Translations under genes and position numbers: made by a program
Source of the DNA: Parastagonospora avenae f. sp. tritici 18332-5
Taxonomy: Eukaryota; Ascomycota; Dothideomycetes; Pleosporales; Phaeosphaeriaceae
Assembly: GCA_022559985.1 (NCBI GenBank)
Contig: JAFJTR010000004.1
Coordinates: 372,001 to 436,000 of the forward strand
DNA length: 64,000 nucleotides
Direction of reading: 5' to 3'
Notes under the pieces: generated by a model
The model's database searches: none
Told to the model about the DNA's origin: nothing
Seen by the model: only the letters and a program-made list of their open reading frames with translations
Shown here: piece by piece, positions 55,601-64,000 of the stretch
How positions within the stretch are numbered: the first letter of the stretch is position 1
Layout: each line of letters opens with the position of its first letter

Positions 55601-56514
55601 TTAACCCTTCTTCTTGGAGACACCGACAGTTCGGCCGCGGCGACCGGTGGTCTTGGAGTGCTGACCACGCACACGGAGGCCCCAGTAGTGACGGAGACCA
55701 CGGTGAGCACGGATCTTCTTCAAGCGCTCAAGGTCGTCACGGAGCTTGGAGTCGACACCGTTGGCAAGGGTCTGGCTGTTCTTGCCATCGACGATATCGC
55801 GCTGCCTGTTGAGGAACCAGCTGGGGATCTTGTCTGTAGAGGTGTTAGAAATGGTCTCCGGGTCTGGAAATGTCGCCACATACATTGCAAAGGGTTCTGG
55901 ATGATGGTGACGATACGCTCAAGCTCTTCCGAGGTGAGGTCACCGGCACGCTTGCCAAGATCGACATCGGCCTTCTTGCAGACCAAGTTGGAGTAGCGGC
56001 GACCGACACCCTTGATCTTGGTCAAGGCGTACATGACCTTTTGCTTTCCATCGACGTTCGTGTTCAACAAACGGATGATGTACTGGAAGCTGGGAGTTGT
56101 CAGCACTGCACGTCCATAATGTCCGGCCACCACCGTTCCATTTCGTCAGCGTCGCAATCTCCGCAAGCCATCTGAGACCCCGCCAGTGCAGTCTCCATCA
56201 TCAATCCTGAAGCATGCTATGTGGCCAATGTCACGACCCTGCGCACCATCTCCTCAGTCGAGGCTCGTGACCGTCTTGCCCGAGGGCATGGACAACTGCC
56301 CAAGCATGCTTCCAGAATTGAGGTGAGGACCGAGACGTAGGAATATTGGTTGAATGTTGCGAGGCTCTGACTGTGTGCGAGGACTGCGACGGCAGGTTCG
56401 ATGGAGACTTCGGTGGGACGGCGCAATACGTACTTCGACTTCTCTCCGGAGACGAGCGCTGGTAAACAGTTAGTATCAACATTCGTAGTTTCCAGCAAGA
56501 GTATACTCACACAT
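55601..56514 (-). CDS. RPS18: Small-subunit ribosomal protein S18 (uS13)
   Basis: Four exons: 56514-56511, 56458-56434, 56089-55884 and 55833-55601, giving 155 residues. The first coding exon is only ATG-T; splicing to the next (CG-CTC) yields MSLVSGEKS-NFQYIIRLLNTN, the expected start of the family. The body shows VMYALTKIKGVGRRYSNLVC, ELERIVTIIQNPLQ-YKIPSWFLNRQRD, and the C-terminal LRHYWGLRVRGQHSKTTGRRG. It belongs to the 40S head at the subunit bridge. The second intron is long (344 nt), the others ~50 nt. Intact. Confidence 0.96.
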
Positions 56515-57745
56515 GATGGCGGCTTGTCGGGGCTCGTCAGTGTGGTGTTGTCGTTGCTAATGAAGTCGAGGTTCAGGCGATTTCGATATTTGGTCGCCAA
56601 GATGTGTGCGCTCTTAGCGGTTGGGTGGGTCTCCCCGACGCTAGTGACTAAGCACCCGTCGCCAAAAACACCAACACCAACACCTCTATCACCATCACCA
56701 TCACCATCACCATCACCATCACCATCATCAGACGCTATCTATTAGTGCGGCTCTTCGATAATGAAACCGGCGGTGACGGCTGTCAAGTTCCACTCGACCA
56801 ACTTCGAGTCTGCCTGTTGAGCTTCACCTGCATGAGGGACTTTGAGGCGGAGCAACACACCTGTTGCCTGCTCAGTAGCGCGTGGCCGCAGCAACTTGAA
56901 TGCATCTCGCACTCTTCATCTGTGCGTGCAGAGCCGCATGTTCTGGCGTTTTGACGTAGCTATGACACCGATATGACACTATCCGAATTGTGTCCGCCAT
57001 TTCAATGTTGGAAGCTGGCCTGGATCTCCAAGCTGCACTCGTGTATGTCTACAAGCAACCACACCAATTCGATCAGCCCATACGAACGCACGCTCTGCTT
57101 CCAGTACATCTCGCAGTGAGCTAATTTTCCTAGTCCCGCTCCAATCTCCAAGGCTCACCGCGCTTTTGCCTGGTGCTTCGAGTGACAGATCATCCGAAGC
57201 CTCTGCAGCCTCACTTTCCTTCTTGTCTGTCGAACCCATCAGTTGATCACATCATTCCCTGTCGATCTTACCTCTCTCTCGTAATGCATTGTGCTTGTGT
57301 GACCGTAACCCTAGCTTTCAGCCCGCTGCCTGCGAAGTTGGCGGGCTGAGGCAATGCTCACCAGTGGCTGTGCAGAAATTCGATACTATGGTGTCTGCTC
57401 TAGCTAATTCAGCGCCTGAAAGAGGTGGATGGGGCATTCTCCATGCCCCCAGCATACTCGTCGGATGTGGTTCCTTATAACTCAAGGTAGCCCCGTCCGG
57501 TGTACGAACAGCCGCCCCGCAGCCTTATCATCCAGCTCGAATACAGCCGAGCCCATCTACACCATAGACAAAGCACCCTATATTGGGGCAACAAACTTCA
57601 GCCCCTCCTTGCCTTACATCGCTATTTTATACTCACCGGCATCGACATATGAATTTGATCCTCAGGCTAGCTGCGCTCGTTGGCTATCCGCCGCGTCAGG
57701 TGCGGGTTATTGACAGCTTTCACCACCGGTGACCGGTCATCCACT
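56515..57745. other. Intergenic with a CACCAT microsatellite and one doubtful ORF
   Basis: Upstream of RPS18 and of the gene at 57746. A minus-strand ORF at 56979-57239 (starting MGSTDKKESEAAEASDD, 86 residues) has some coding look in its first 60 residues but no recognisable family. Confidence 0.4.
56689..56730. repeat. (TCACCA)n microsatellite
   Basis: About seven near-perfect hexamer units, ~175 bases upstream of the RPS18 start codon and on the opposite side of its promoter. Confidence 0.85.
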
Positions 57746-59278
57746 ATGGCTGAGCCTCACCACACGCCTGATCCAGACACATTCCATGGCCCGATTGCGG
57801 CAGTACAGGCCAATACTTCCCAACCAGGCAGTGACGATTGTAAGCCACTCCCCGTTGGTTCGTGGATACTACCAGTCCATGGGGCTTGCCCACGATGTCA
57901 CCATTATCACAAAGCTGTTCAAGTGAAAATCAAAGTCACTCAAGATCCAAACCAAGCCAGCTACATTCATTGTGAAAACTGCAAAGATCCATGGGCCGCA
58001 TTTGGGGCCCGGAATTCGACACAGATATCTCTGTTGTCCACCGCTACAACCGAACCGGATTCTATTGAGAACGAGGTCCGCCATAAGCTGATCGATATCG
58101 TCAAAATTGCGACTGCGAAAGCGTCTCTCGGAACACTGGATACTTCTATGGGCTCTGAACCTCTGCATCAGCCACCTGCCATTGCATCTGCGAAGGATAT
58201 TCCTAGTACATCGTCCAGGCCTAACGACAATGGGACAGTAGCAGGACAAGCTCAGCAGCATCATTCTCATAAGCCTACAATGCCAAGTTTCGAAAGCCCA
58301 CTGGCCTCTTCTGAGCAACGCAGTACCCTATCTCGCCTCTTCTCGAAGGTCAAAACAAAGATTGCAGCTCGCATTCCTAGACTATATCGGGACCACGCCA
58401 TTCTTTCTTCCGAAATTATAGAGTCGCCCAGAATATCAGCGATTCAATTTGATCAGCCCGATGTTCGAGTTCCACTTCGTACAACGGTCGAGACTATTCC
58501 GACAACACCTTTGATTGAGGTATCACAGCTACAAGACGGTCGAGGCCATCAGGATAACCCAGCACTTGTGCTGTCTACGGCTACCAGAAATAAGTCTGCC
58601 AAGCTAGCCGAAGTCGCTACTTTCATAGCAAGCCTGGACGCATCAGTTCTTGAAGCTATGACCGAGGATGAACGTAATAGGTGGATGCGCAAGGCTTACA
58701 CGGACTTCAAGGTCCGCAACAGGAGGTCAAGAGCGTCGCTAGGGCTTTCTCCTATCGTGGAAAACTTTATCGAAGGCGAATTACCTCTACATCTGGCACA
58801 AGTCAACCGACATTCTGATGAAGTGCGTTATGCTGGAGATCACTTTGAGGGTTTTGAGCACACCCAACGGAGATTCTCTACATCAAGCGACGCCTATTCC
58901 GACGCCCGATCATTTTCCGACGACGGCACTTACTTTAACACTATTGTTACAGCTCCCGTCAATCCTACCCAGTGGCATCTGCATCAATTGCGACATGGCA
59001 ACAATACGCAGCGGCCGCAATCCATGCCCAATGCACCTCCAGCAAGTCGGACTCACAGAAGAGGGCGAGGTTCTCTCGACTCGCGCATGCTCAGGGCAGC
59101 TGGCAGTACCGTTTCTCTGCGCGGTCAAGCTGCATCTCTCCGGTCTCAGGATTCGACAATACTCAACGGTTCAAACCTCAGTGTATATCAAACTTTGTCG
59201 GAGTCCACTGTGCGTCCTTCTCAGAGCCTAGAAAATTTAGATCTGCTACCACCACCACAAACCACTCCACAGGACTAG
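57746..59278 (+). CDS. Uncharacterised protein with a two-Cys-pair motif, 510 aa
   Basis: Single exon from MAEPHHTPDPD. Near the N-terminus, the segment ILPVHGACPRCHHYHKAV ... YIHCENCKDPW has two C-x2-C pairs ~27 residues apart, a zinc-ribbon-like arrangement. The rest is disordered, Ser/Pro-rich, with a helical block near the middle (AEVATFIASLDASVLEAMTEDERNRWMRKAY), which resembles a short conserved element seen in fungal proteins of unknown role. No signal peptide or membrane helix. The function is unknown. Confidence 0.62.
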   Translation: MAEPHHTPDPDTFHGPIAAVQANTSQPGSDDCKPLPVGSWILPVHGACPRCHHYHKAVQVKIKVTQDPNQASYIHCENCKDPWAAFGARNSTQISLLSTATTEPDSIENEVRHKLIDIVKIATAKASLGTLDTSMGSEPLHQPPAIASAKDIPSTSSRPNDNGTVAGQAQQHHSHKPTMPSFESPLASSEQRSTLSRLFSKVKTKIAARIPRLYRDHAILSSEIIESPRISAIQFDQPDVRVPLRTTVETIPTTPLIEVSQLQDGRGHQDNPALVLSTATRNKSAKLAEVATFIASLDASVLEAMTEDERNRWMRKAYTDFKVRNRRSRASLGLSPIVENFIEGELPLHLAQVNRHSDEVRYAGDHFEGFEHTQRRFSTSSDAYSDARSFSDDGTYFNTIVTAPVNPTQWHLHQLRHGNNTQRPQSMPNAPPASRTHRRGRGSLDSRMLRAAGSTVSLRGQAASLRSQDSTILNGSNLSVYQTLSESTVRPSQSLENLDLLPPPQTTPQD

Positions 59279-60336
59279 TCAGAATCGCTAACACTATCTC
59301 GGTCGCCTATACACCAAAGTCTAGACTCGTGACGGCAGCATGACGGCTCAAATCCATCCCGATTACTAACAAAAGCATCATAAATCGATCTGAGCGAGTT
59401 TCGTTGCGTGTTTCCGGAAGTCCAGCTGCAACTGAAGCAAGCAGTTCACCACGCTTTGCCGGTAATCAAGAGAAGTGTCGGATCCATTCAATGATGAGGC
59501 TTAAATCCACTCTAATATCTTTATCTTATCACATGTTTTATGCATACATACTATCTTGAACATTCCTTAAACTCTTATTTTCTTTGTTCTCGAGAAATCT
59601 CTGCTCTGTAGACTTTGCTATTTTTCCTTGCTGTCTTTACTGCATGCATTCTACGACGATACGCTCGCAACACGGTTTATGAGCATCTACGATGGTACCG
59701 ATGTGATAAGATCTTCCAAATGGACGTGCTGATGTTCTCGCGCGCCACTCAATATTCGAGTCATCAAACACATTTTCTCATTTCCGTCGTCGAGTTATCA
59801 AGCTAGCAATGCTGAAAGGCTGCGTACCTACTACGTCTTTCGTTGATCCGTATATTCCTATGTAGATGATCCAGCCTCGAAATACCACAAAGTCATTGTC
59901 GATTACAACTAGCAAGCCTGGTGAGCCATTACTCCTTTCTGCTAGCATTTGGTCCGATTGAAACAACGTGGACTAGAGCAGTACTTTATGCTGATTGGCG
60001 AAGCTGGCAAGACCCCTGATCATCCACCCTGATTTCAGGTTTCTTCATGGGGAATTGTGCATTGTGCGAGCACGACGTCCCATGGGCACCAATCTTCAAG
60101 ACGATCCAGGCACCATCGCCTACCATTTCACCCAAAATACGAAGTTTCACTGTGACTTGCTCGCCTCTTCTATACAAAACCCCTCTCCCCACTAGACTTA
60201 AAGCTCTCACATCCACACCCACCAACAACCCCTCTCGAAAACTCTACTCACTTAGACTCATCCTTACGCGACAACAACCACTCCTCTTTGCAACTCTACT
60301 CACTCACAGTTATATCAACCACACAAATCAACAACC
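59279..60336. promoter_or_regulatory. Intergenic and promoter of the RING gene
   Basis: No gene supported in 1.06 kb. The last ~160 bases are C-rich with CACCAACAACCCC-like stretches, and a TATACAAAA-type element lies near 60173, consistent with a strong fungal promoter. Confidence 0.45.
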
Positions 60337-61128
60337 ATGTCAGACAACGCCAGCCACGAGTGCTCTCTATGCTACGAGGACTTCTCTGATGAGCATCCAG
60401 CTGTTGCCCTTCCGAACTGCCGCCACGTCTATGGCCAGGAATGCATTCAAAAGTGGATGGAATCTGACAACGCGCAGCACGACAAGTGCCCTGCGTGCCG
60501 TGCTCCTATCCTTGATGCTCCACCCCCAGATCCCTGTGGTCTACCTCAACAAGTTCGAGTCCATCCAATTCCAGACCAAGCCCCAGTCCGACGTGGTCCA
60601 ACTGTACATGCTGGAGACCATCCAGTTCGGGTTCATCAAGCTCCCACCCCACAAGTTGCACGCCAACCCGCGTATGTGCCTGCGGAGATTCGAGAAGCTT
60701 CACATCGGATTCGACATGCGCCAGATCACGTCCACCGCGTGTACCCGAACTCCCACCGCAACGGGTCTTTCGATTCTTACTCGTCTGCCTCAGGCTCGTC
60801 ATACCGTTTCGCTTCTTCTGGCTCGTCATACCATTCCAAACACCACTACCAGCCCCATCATCATCATAGGCATAACCCCCGTTGTTATCATGGGCATCAC
60901 TGCGCAAACCAAGCTCCAACTGGTTTCCGCAACCGCATCCGCAACCTTTTCCATCGTCGTGCTCCAGAGCCGCGTTGTGATCACCATTCGGGTGGTCGTT
61001 CCGCTGGTGACACTGTTGTGCGTATAGAGAATCATTGGGGTGGGCACTCTGCTATGCGGGATGTGGACGCTGCTATGCAGGATATCGACATGATGCTCGA
61101 CTCGCTCCAGTTTGACCACTGGGACTAG
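60337..61128 (+). CDS. RING finger protein with a His/Pro-rich tail, partly out-of-frame middle
   Basis: Single ORF of 263 residues. The RING domain is at the N-terminus: C9-x2-C12...C28-x-H30...C36...C51-x2-C54 (HECSLCYEDF, PNCRHVYGQECI, KCPACRAPI), of the common CGHVFG variant. A tail with HHYQPHHHHRHN and a C-terminal helix ending FDHWD follows. Between them, bases ~60528-60735 read as H/P/R-rich sequence in this frame, while the +1 frame gives a well-composed protein stretch (VVYLNKFESIQFQTKPQSDV, then VQLYMLETIQFGFIKL) with G/C-ending codons throughout. This suggests two compensating frame changes. Likely an E3 ubiquitin ligase. Confidence 0.75.
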   Translation: MSDNASHECSLCYEDFSDEHPAVALPNCRHVYGQECIQKWMESDNAQHDKCPACRAPILDAPPPDPCGLPQQVRVHPIPDQAPVRRGPTVHAGDHPVRVHQAPTPQVARQPAYVPAEIREASHRIRHAPDHVHRVYPNSHRNGSFDSYSSASGSSYRFASSGSSYHSKHHYQPHHHHRHNPRCYHGHHCANQAPTGFRNRIRNLFHRRAPEPRCDHHSGGRSAGDTVVRIENHWGGHSAMRDVDAAMQDIDMMLDSLQFDHWD

Positions 61129-61438
61129 GGATGAGGGGATGGTGTATCTAAGGATGCTATGGAGGGTGGATACATGAAAGAGGGGATGTAAGAGATTCTT
61201 GGGAGGTGTTCATGGCATGGTGCCTTTTTTCATTTTCGACGATGCAGACCATGAAGGACTTCATAGAAGGCTCGAGGTCGCGAGCATGATGACAATATGT
61301 AGCACTGAAGGAATCATAAAGTTTACGTGTAAAAGCACAATCGTCTTCTTTGAGCATCCAATGGGCGTTGAATTGACCGAAAGATCTACCTGACGCCTTA
61401 ATATTGTGACATTCCATAATCTAGCCACATAACGTACA
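61129..61438. other. 3' flanks of convergent genes
   Basis: 310 bp, nothing recognised. Confidence 0.4.
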
Positions 61439-62801
61439 TCACCAATCTTCGATCATATCATTCGCGTCCTCCGACTCAACGTCCATGACTTTCCGCGCCG
61501 CCTCGCTTCCACTAATCGGCAGCATCTCCAGCCCCTTCTTCTTAGCCTCCTCCGGCACTTCGTCCGGGTCCAACAATCCCACTTGGAACAATACACTCGC
61601 CTGATCCCAGTACATTCTCTCCGACCACACTTTGCCTGCTCTAAATGCCACAATGCTGATAATCACGATCTCGACTTTCTGGTTCGTTGGCTCAACGCCG
61701 GGTAATATCCAGTTCATCAGACATGTGTGTTTAAACTGAATGTATAATTCGTCGACGATTTTGTCAACGCCGATAGTTCGCGATATCAGGCGCATGTGTA
61801 GCGAGGGCGGCGCTTCTGTTAGGAAGAAGTCGCGATAAAATCGGCGAAGCTCTTGGTGGCCGTGACCACCTGTCATTGTGGGTGTGAAGTTTGTGAAGGG
61901 TGTAGGTTCTTTCGTAAAGGTCTCGAGGAGTTTGTCGACGCTTTTGCCGCGGTATTTCTCTGTGTTGTATTAGCTCCCGTCCTAGTATCGGAGTTATTTA
62001 GATTATACGCACGCTCTTCATTCTCGTCCCAGACTTTCTCTAAATTGACTTCGGCGCCGAATCCCTTCCTGACCATATCCAGACTTCGGCTCCATGCGAT
62101 TGCGTCTGCGACTGCATCGTACTCGTCCAAATCGTGTTCGGCAAAGCCGGGATCGACGCCTTCGTACGTGAAGATTGGATATGTGACGCCCGTCTGCTGA
62201 CTGCCTGCTCCAATGCCAGGAGTTACGCGCTTCTGGACTGTTTTCCGCTTTCCTTGGATGCCCAAAACTTCCGGGCGTCGCGTGACGCCAACAGTCTCCT
62301 CACTGCCTGGAACACCTTGCGCTAGATGTACCAGGACTCTGAAAGAGGATGTAAATCGATGTCGCGTGTCGGGAATCGAGGTCGGGTAGTAGGCGATCAG
62401 GGAACAGAGCTTGGATGTTGCGGTCTTAGGCTCCGAGAACACATCTAGACACACTGCTGCGGCATCTCCAAATGCTAGAAGACGTCAGCTGATTTGCGCT
62501 GCAGCGTGATTCAGGACTCCATGTTGAGATATGTGACTTGCGCTCAATAATGAAAGGGTTATATACCTACGATCGCGTATCGCTCCCCAATGCCCATGCC
62601 ATCACCCAATTTGTATAGAGTCTGCACGTATTGCTTTCCCCCTTTGCCCATAGGGACGTACTTCACGATGAAGCCCTCGTCTCGCCATGCGCGCATAGTT
62701 TCAATGTCGAACTCCTCCTCTTCAGATGTGATGTACAGCACCGGTGTGCTGTGCTTGAAAGAAAGCCACCCATTCCTGTCTGACAAGTATTGTAGGGCCA
62801 T
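61439..62801 (-). CDS. Dienelactone-hydrolase-like protein fused to an NTF2/SnoaL-like domain
   Basis: Three exons: 62801-62567, 62474-62013 and 61959-61439, 405 residues. The first ~230 residues resemble the dienelactone hydrolase alpha/beta fold (MRAWRDEGFIVKYVPMG; YAIVAFGDAAAVCLDV; LIAYYPTSIPDT; PIFTYEGVDPGFAEHDLDEYD), in which FxExxPGFA-type segments are usual. The rest is an NTF2-like (SnoaL-type) domain: HQELRRFYRDFFLTEAPP, VDKIVDELYIQFKHT and KVEIVIISIVAFRAGKVW. The elbow expected to carry the nucleophile (G-x-C-x-G) reads AFGDAAA, with no Cys or Ser, so the hydrolase half may be inactive. Such two-domain proteins occur in many ascomycetes; role unknown. Confidence 0.78.
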
Positions 62802-64000
62802 TTCGTCTGGTTATGCGATCGCGATCGCAACCTTGTGATGCGCAGGTGAGTTTTTGTGATGTATTCCCTTGGATGTGTCGCTAGTGGTCGCAAGACTATG
62901 GCGCGAGCCAGCGCGGTCGCGATTGAGGAAGAAGTGTGTGGATGTTAGGGGGACGCATAGTGGTCATAGAATACCCACGGGCGCATGTCGGTGTGGGTTC
63001 ACCAGAACCAAAGCCTGTTGCGGGTTACATGAGGGGTTGGTGGAGCCCTCGAGGTGTGCCGCCGTCCTCCAATTCGAAGACAGCAAGCCTGCTTGAGGTT
63101 TAGCCTGATGACATCAGGGGCTGAAACTCAACACCACGATCCCATCACCACTTCTAGTTACACATCGACATTGTGTTGTCATCCTGCGTAGACTTTTTCC
63201 GCCATTCCTATGTGATTTTTTAGAAAAAAAATGTTGTGGGATCACATTGTTTAGATCATGTCCGTTAACGCTTGAGACTGGGTACACTCGTCTGCATTCA
63301 GACGAGTCTTGATCATTCTTGTTACTTTTCAAGCGCTTTCGCTGACCATTGTGCCATACCTTTCGAAAATTCTGCAGACTCTGCGGACTGTTGTCCTCCT
63401 TTGTGGGCTGCAGCAAGACGTTCTCGACCAAGACCTGGAGCAGTTCCGGAATCACGCTTGGCATGTACTATGTACATGTGATTAATACTTCATATGCTCG
63501 ATCCTCATGTTGCCAGGCTTTCTTGCTTTTTCTGTTAGCTGCTGCTCAGCTACAGTGCTCTTCAGCCCCAATTCAAGTGACCACCACGGTGGCCTTGTGG
63601 AGTTTCGACAGCAGCGTCCTATTGTTGCCAATATTTTTCAAAATGTTCAAGAGCCTCCAGAGTCCTTCTACTGAGGATGGAGAATTCACGGGGCTGCCGA
63701 CCTGATCACCTAGCTAGCGCGTAGTGCATCCGTGGCGTAAGCTAGTCTTGTAGCGATCCGCTCGCATCAGCTCCTTTAAAGCACTAATTTCCACATAATT
63801 CCCTCCTCAGGTTAGGCAAACGGTCTGGACAGTGCATCTTCAATAATAAATGCATGGCCAAGGGACTCCTGGGTTACCCACAGATGCCACGCTGAACCCT
63901 GACATGTTGGTGAGGCTGAAAAACTGTCAGTGGCCATGACCGGACACGGTTTAGAGCCTTTCCTAACTCTTTCTTGAGATCTTTCTCGTCTATACTTACT
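62802..64000. other. Window end, no gene seen
   Basis: 1.2 kb with only weak ORFs. A 15-base near-palindrome CCTGATGACATCAGG sits at 63104-63118, and an A8 tract near 63225. Confidence 0.45.

Noticed and set aside
60506..60919. Long minus-strand ORF opposite the RING gene
   Set aside because: It is rich in Leu/Gly/Asp/Val as expected for the antisense of G/C-ending codons; no start context or domain.
63104..63118. 15-base palindrome CCTGATGACATCAGG
   Set aside because: Looks like a bZIP-type site, but there is no gene beside it and one such site is expected by chance in this length.

Overview
The window is nuclear DNA of a filamentous ascomycete (Pezizomycotina; the gene repertoire fits Dothideomycetes best, but that rank is an inference). 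Genes are dense, on both strands, and cut by short introns (mostly 46-113 nt) with GTRNGT donors, CTRAC-like branch sites and YAG acceptors. Diagnostic fungal families include a HET-domain protein, a Zn2Cys6 regulator, an RTA1-type membrane protein, secreted GH30 and sulfatase enzymes, and a vacuolar carboxypeptidase Y.

Layout. 0-0.45 kb: 3' end of a GMC oxidoreductase running off the edge. 0.45-5.4 kb: gene-poor, with a secreted Ser/Thr-rich membrane-protein gene that carries in-frame stops or an unusual intron, a small coiled-coil protein with two 25-residue YNFYGPT repeats, and a diverged non-coding duplication. 5.4-17 kb: housekeeping block with an uncharacterised Ser-rich protein, a ZNF511-like zinc finger protein, an EST1/SMG7-like protein, a UBA-UAS-UBX ER protein, an intron-containing tRNA-Thr and adenosine kinase. 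17-24 kb: a HET-domain gene with an unresolved 5' end, then a large single-exon 1146-residue protein with four internal repeats. 24-28 kb: convergent secreted GH30 hydrolase and arylsulfatase. 28.5-31.1 kb: a small group of Cys-motif proteins, at least one pair paralogous, two of the three disrupted. 31-33 kb: carotenoid oxygenase. 34-39 kb: membrane coiled-coil protein, ribosomal protein S5 (uS7) and a long coiled-coil protein. 39.7-42.3 kb: a MYND-finger gene with an 84-bp tandem duplication over its start codon and an in-frame stop, then a decayed RING gene. 43-49 kb: Zn2Cys6 regulator, RTA1-like protein, and a class C beta-lactamase-like hydrolase. 49.7-56.5 kb: carboxypeptidase Y divergent from SBDS/Sdo1, an uncharacterised gene, and ribosomal protein S18 (uS13) with a 4-nt first coding exon. 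57.7-62.8 kb: an uncharacterised protein with a Cys-pair motif, a RING protein part of which looks coded in another frame, and a dienelactone-hydrolase-like/NTF2-like fusion. 62.8-64 kb: no gene seen.

Functional themes. Translation and ribosome biogenesis (uS7, uS13, SBDS), RNA surveillance or telomere biology (EST1/SMG7), and protein quality control (UBX protein, CPY) are interleaved with accessory secreted enzymes and self/non-self-type genes. Accessory stretches (0.5-5 kb, 17-19 kb, 28-31 kb, 39.7-42.3 kb) hold most of the damaged genes. Several of the in-frame stops are TAG/TAA that would be CAG/CAA before one C-to-T change, the direction expected of repeat-induced point mutation, although this is not shown here. 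No single clear new system was found; the most unusual items are the YNFYGPT repeat protein, the Cys-motif family, the 1146-residue repeat protein and the frame-shifted RING gene.
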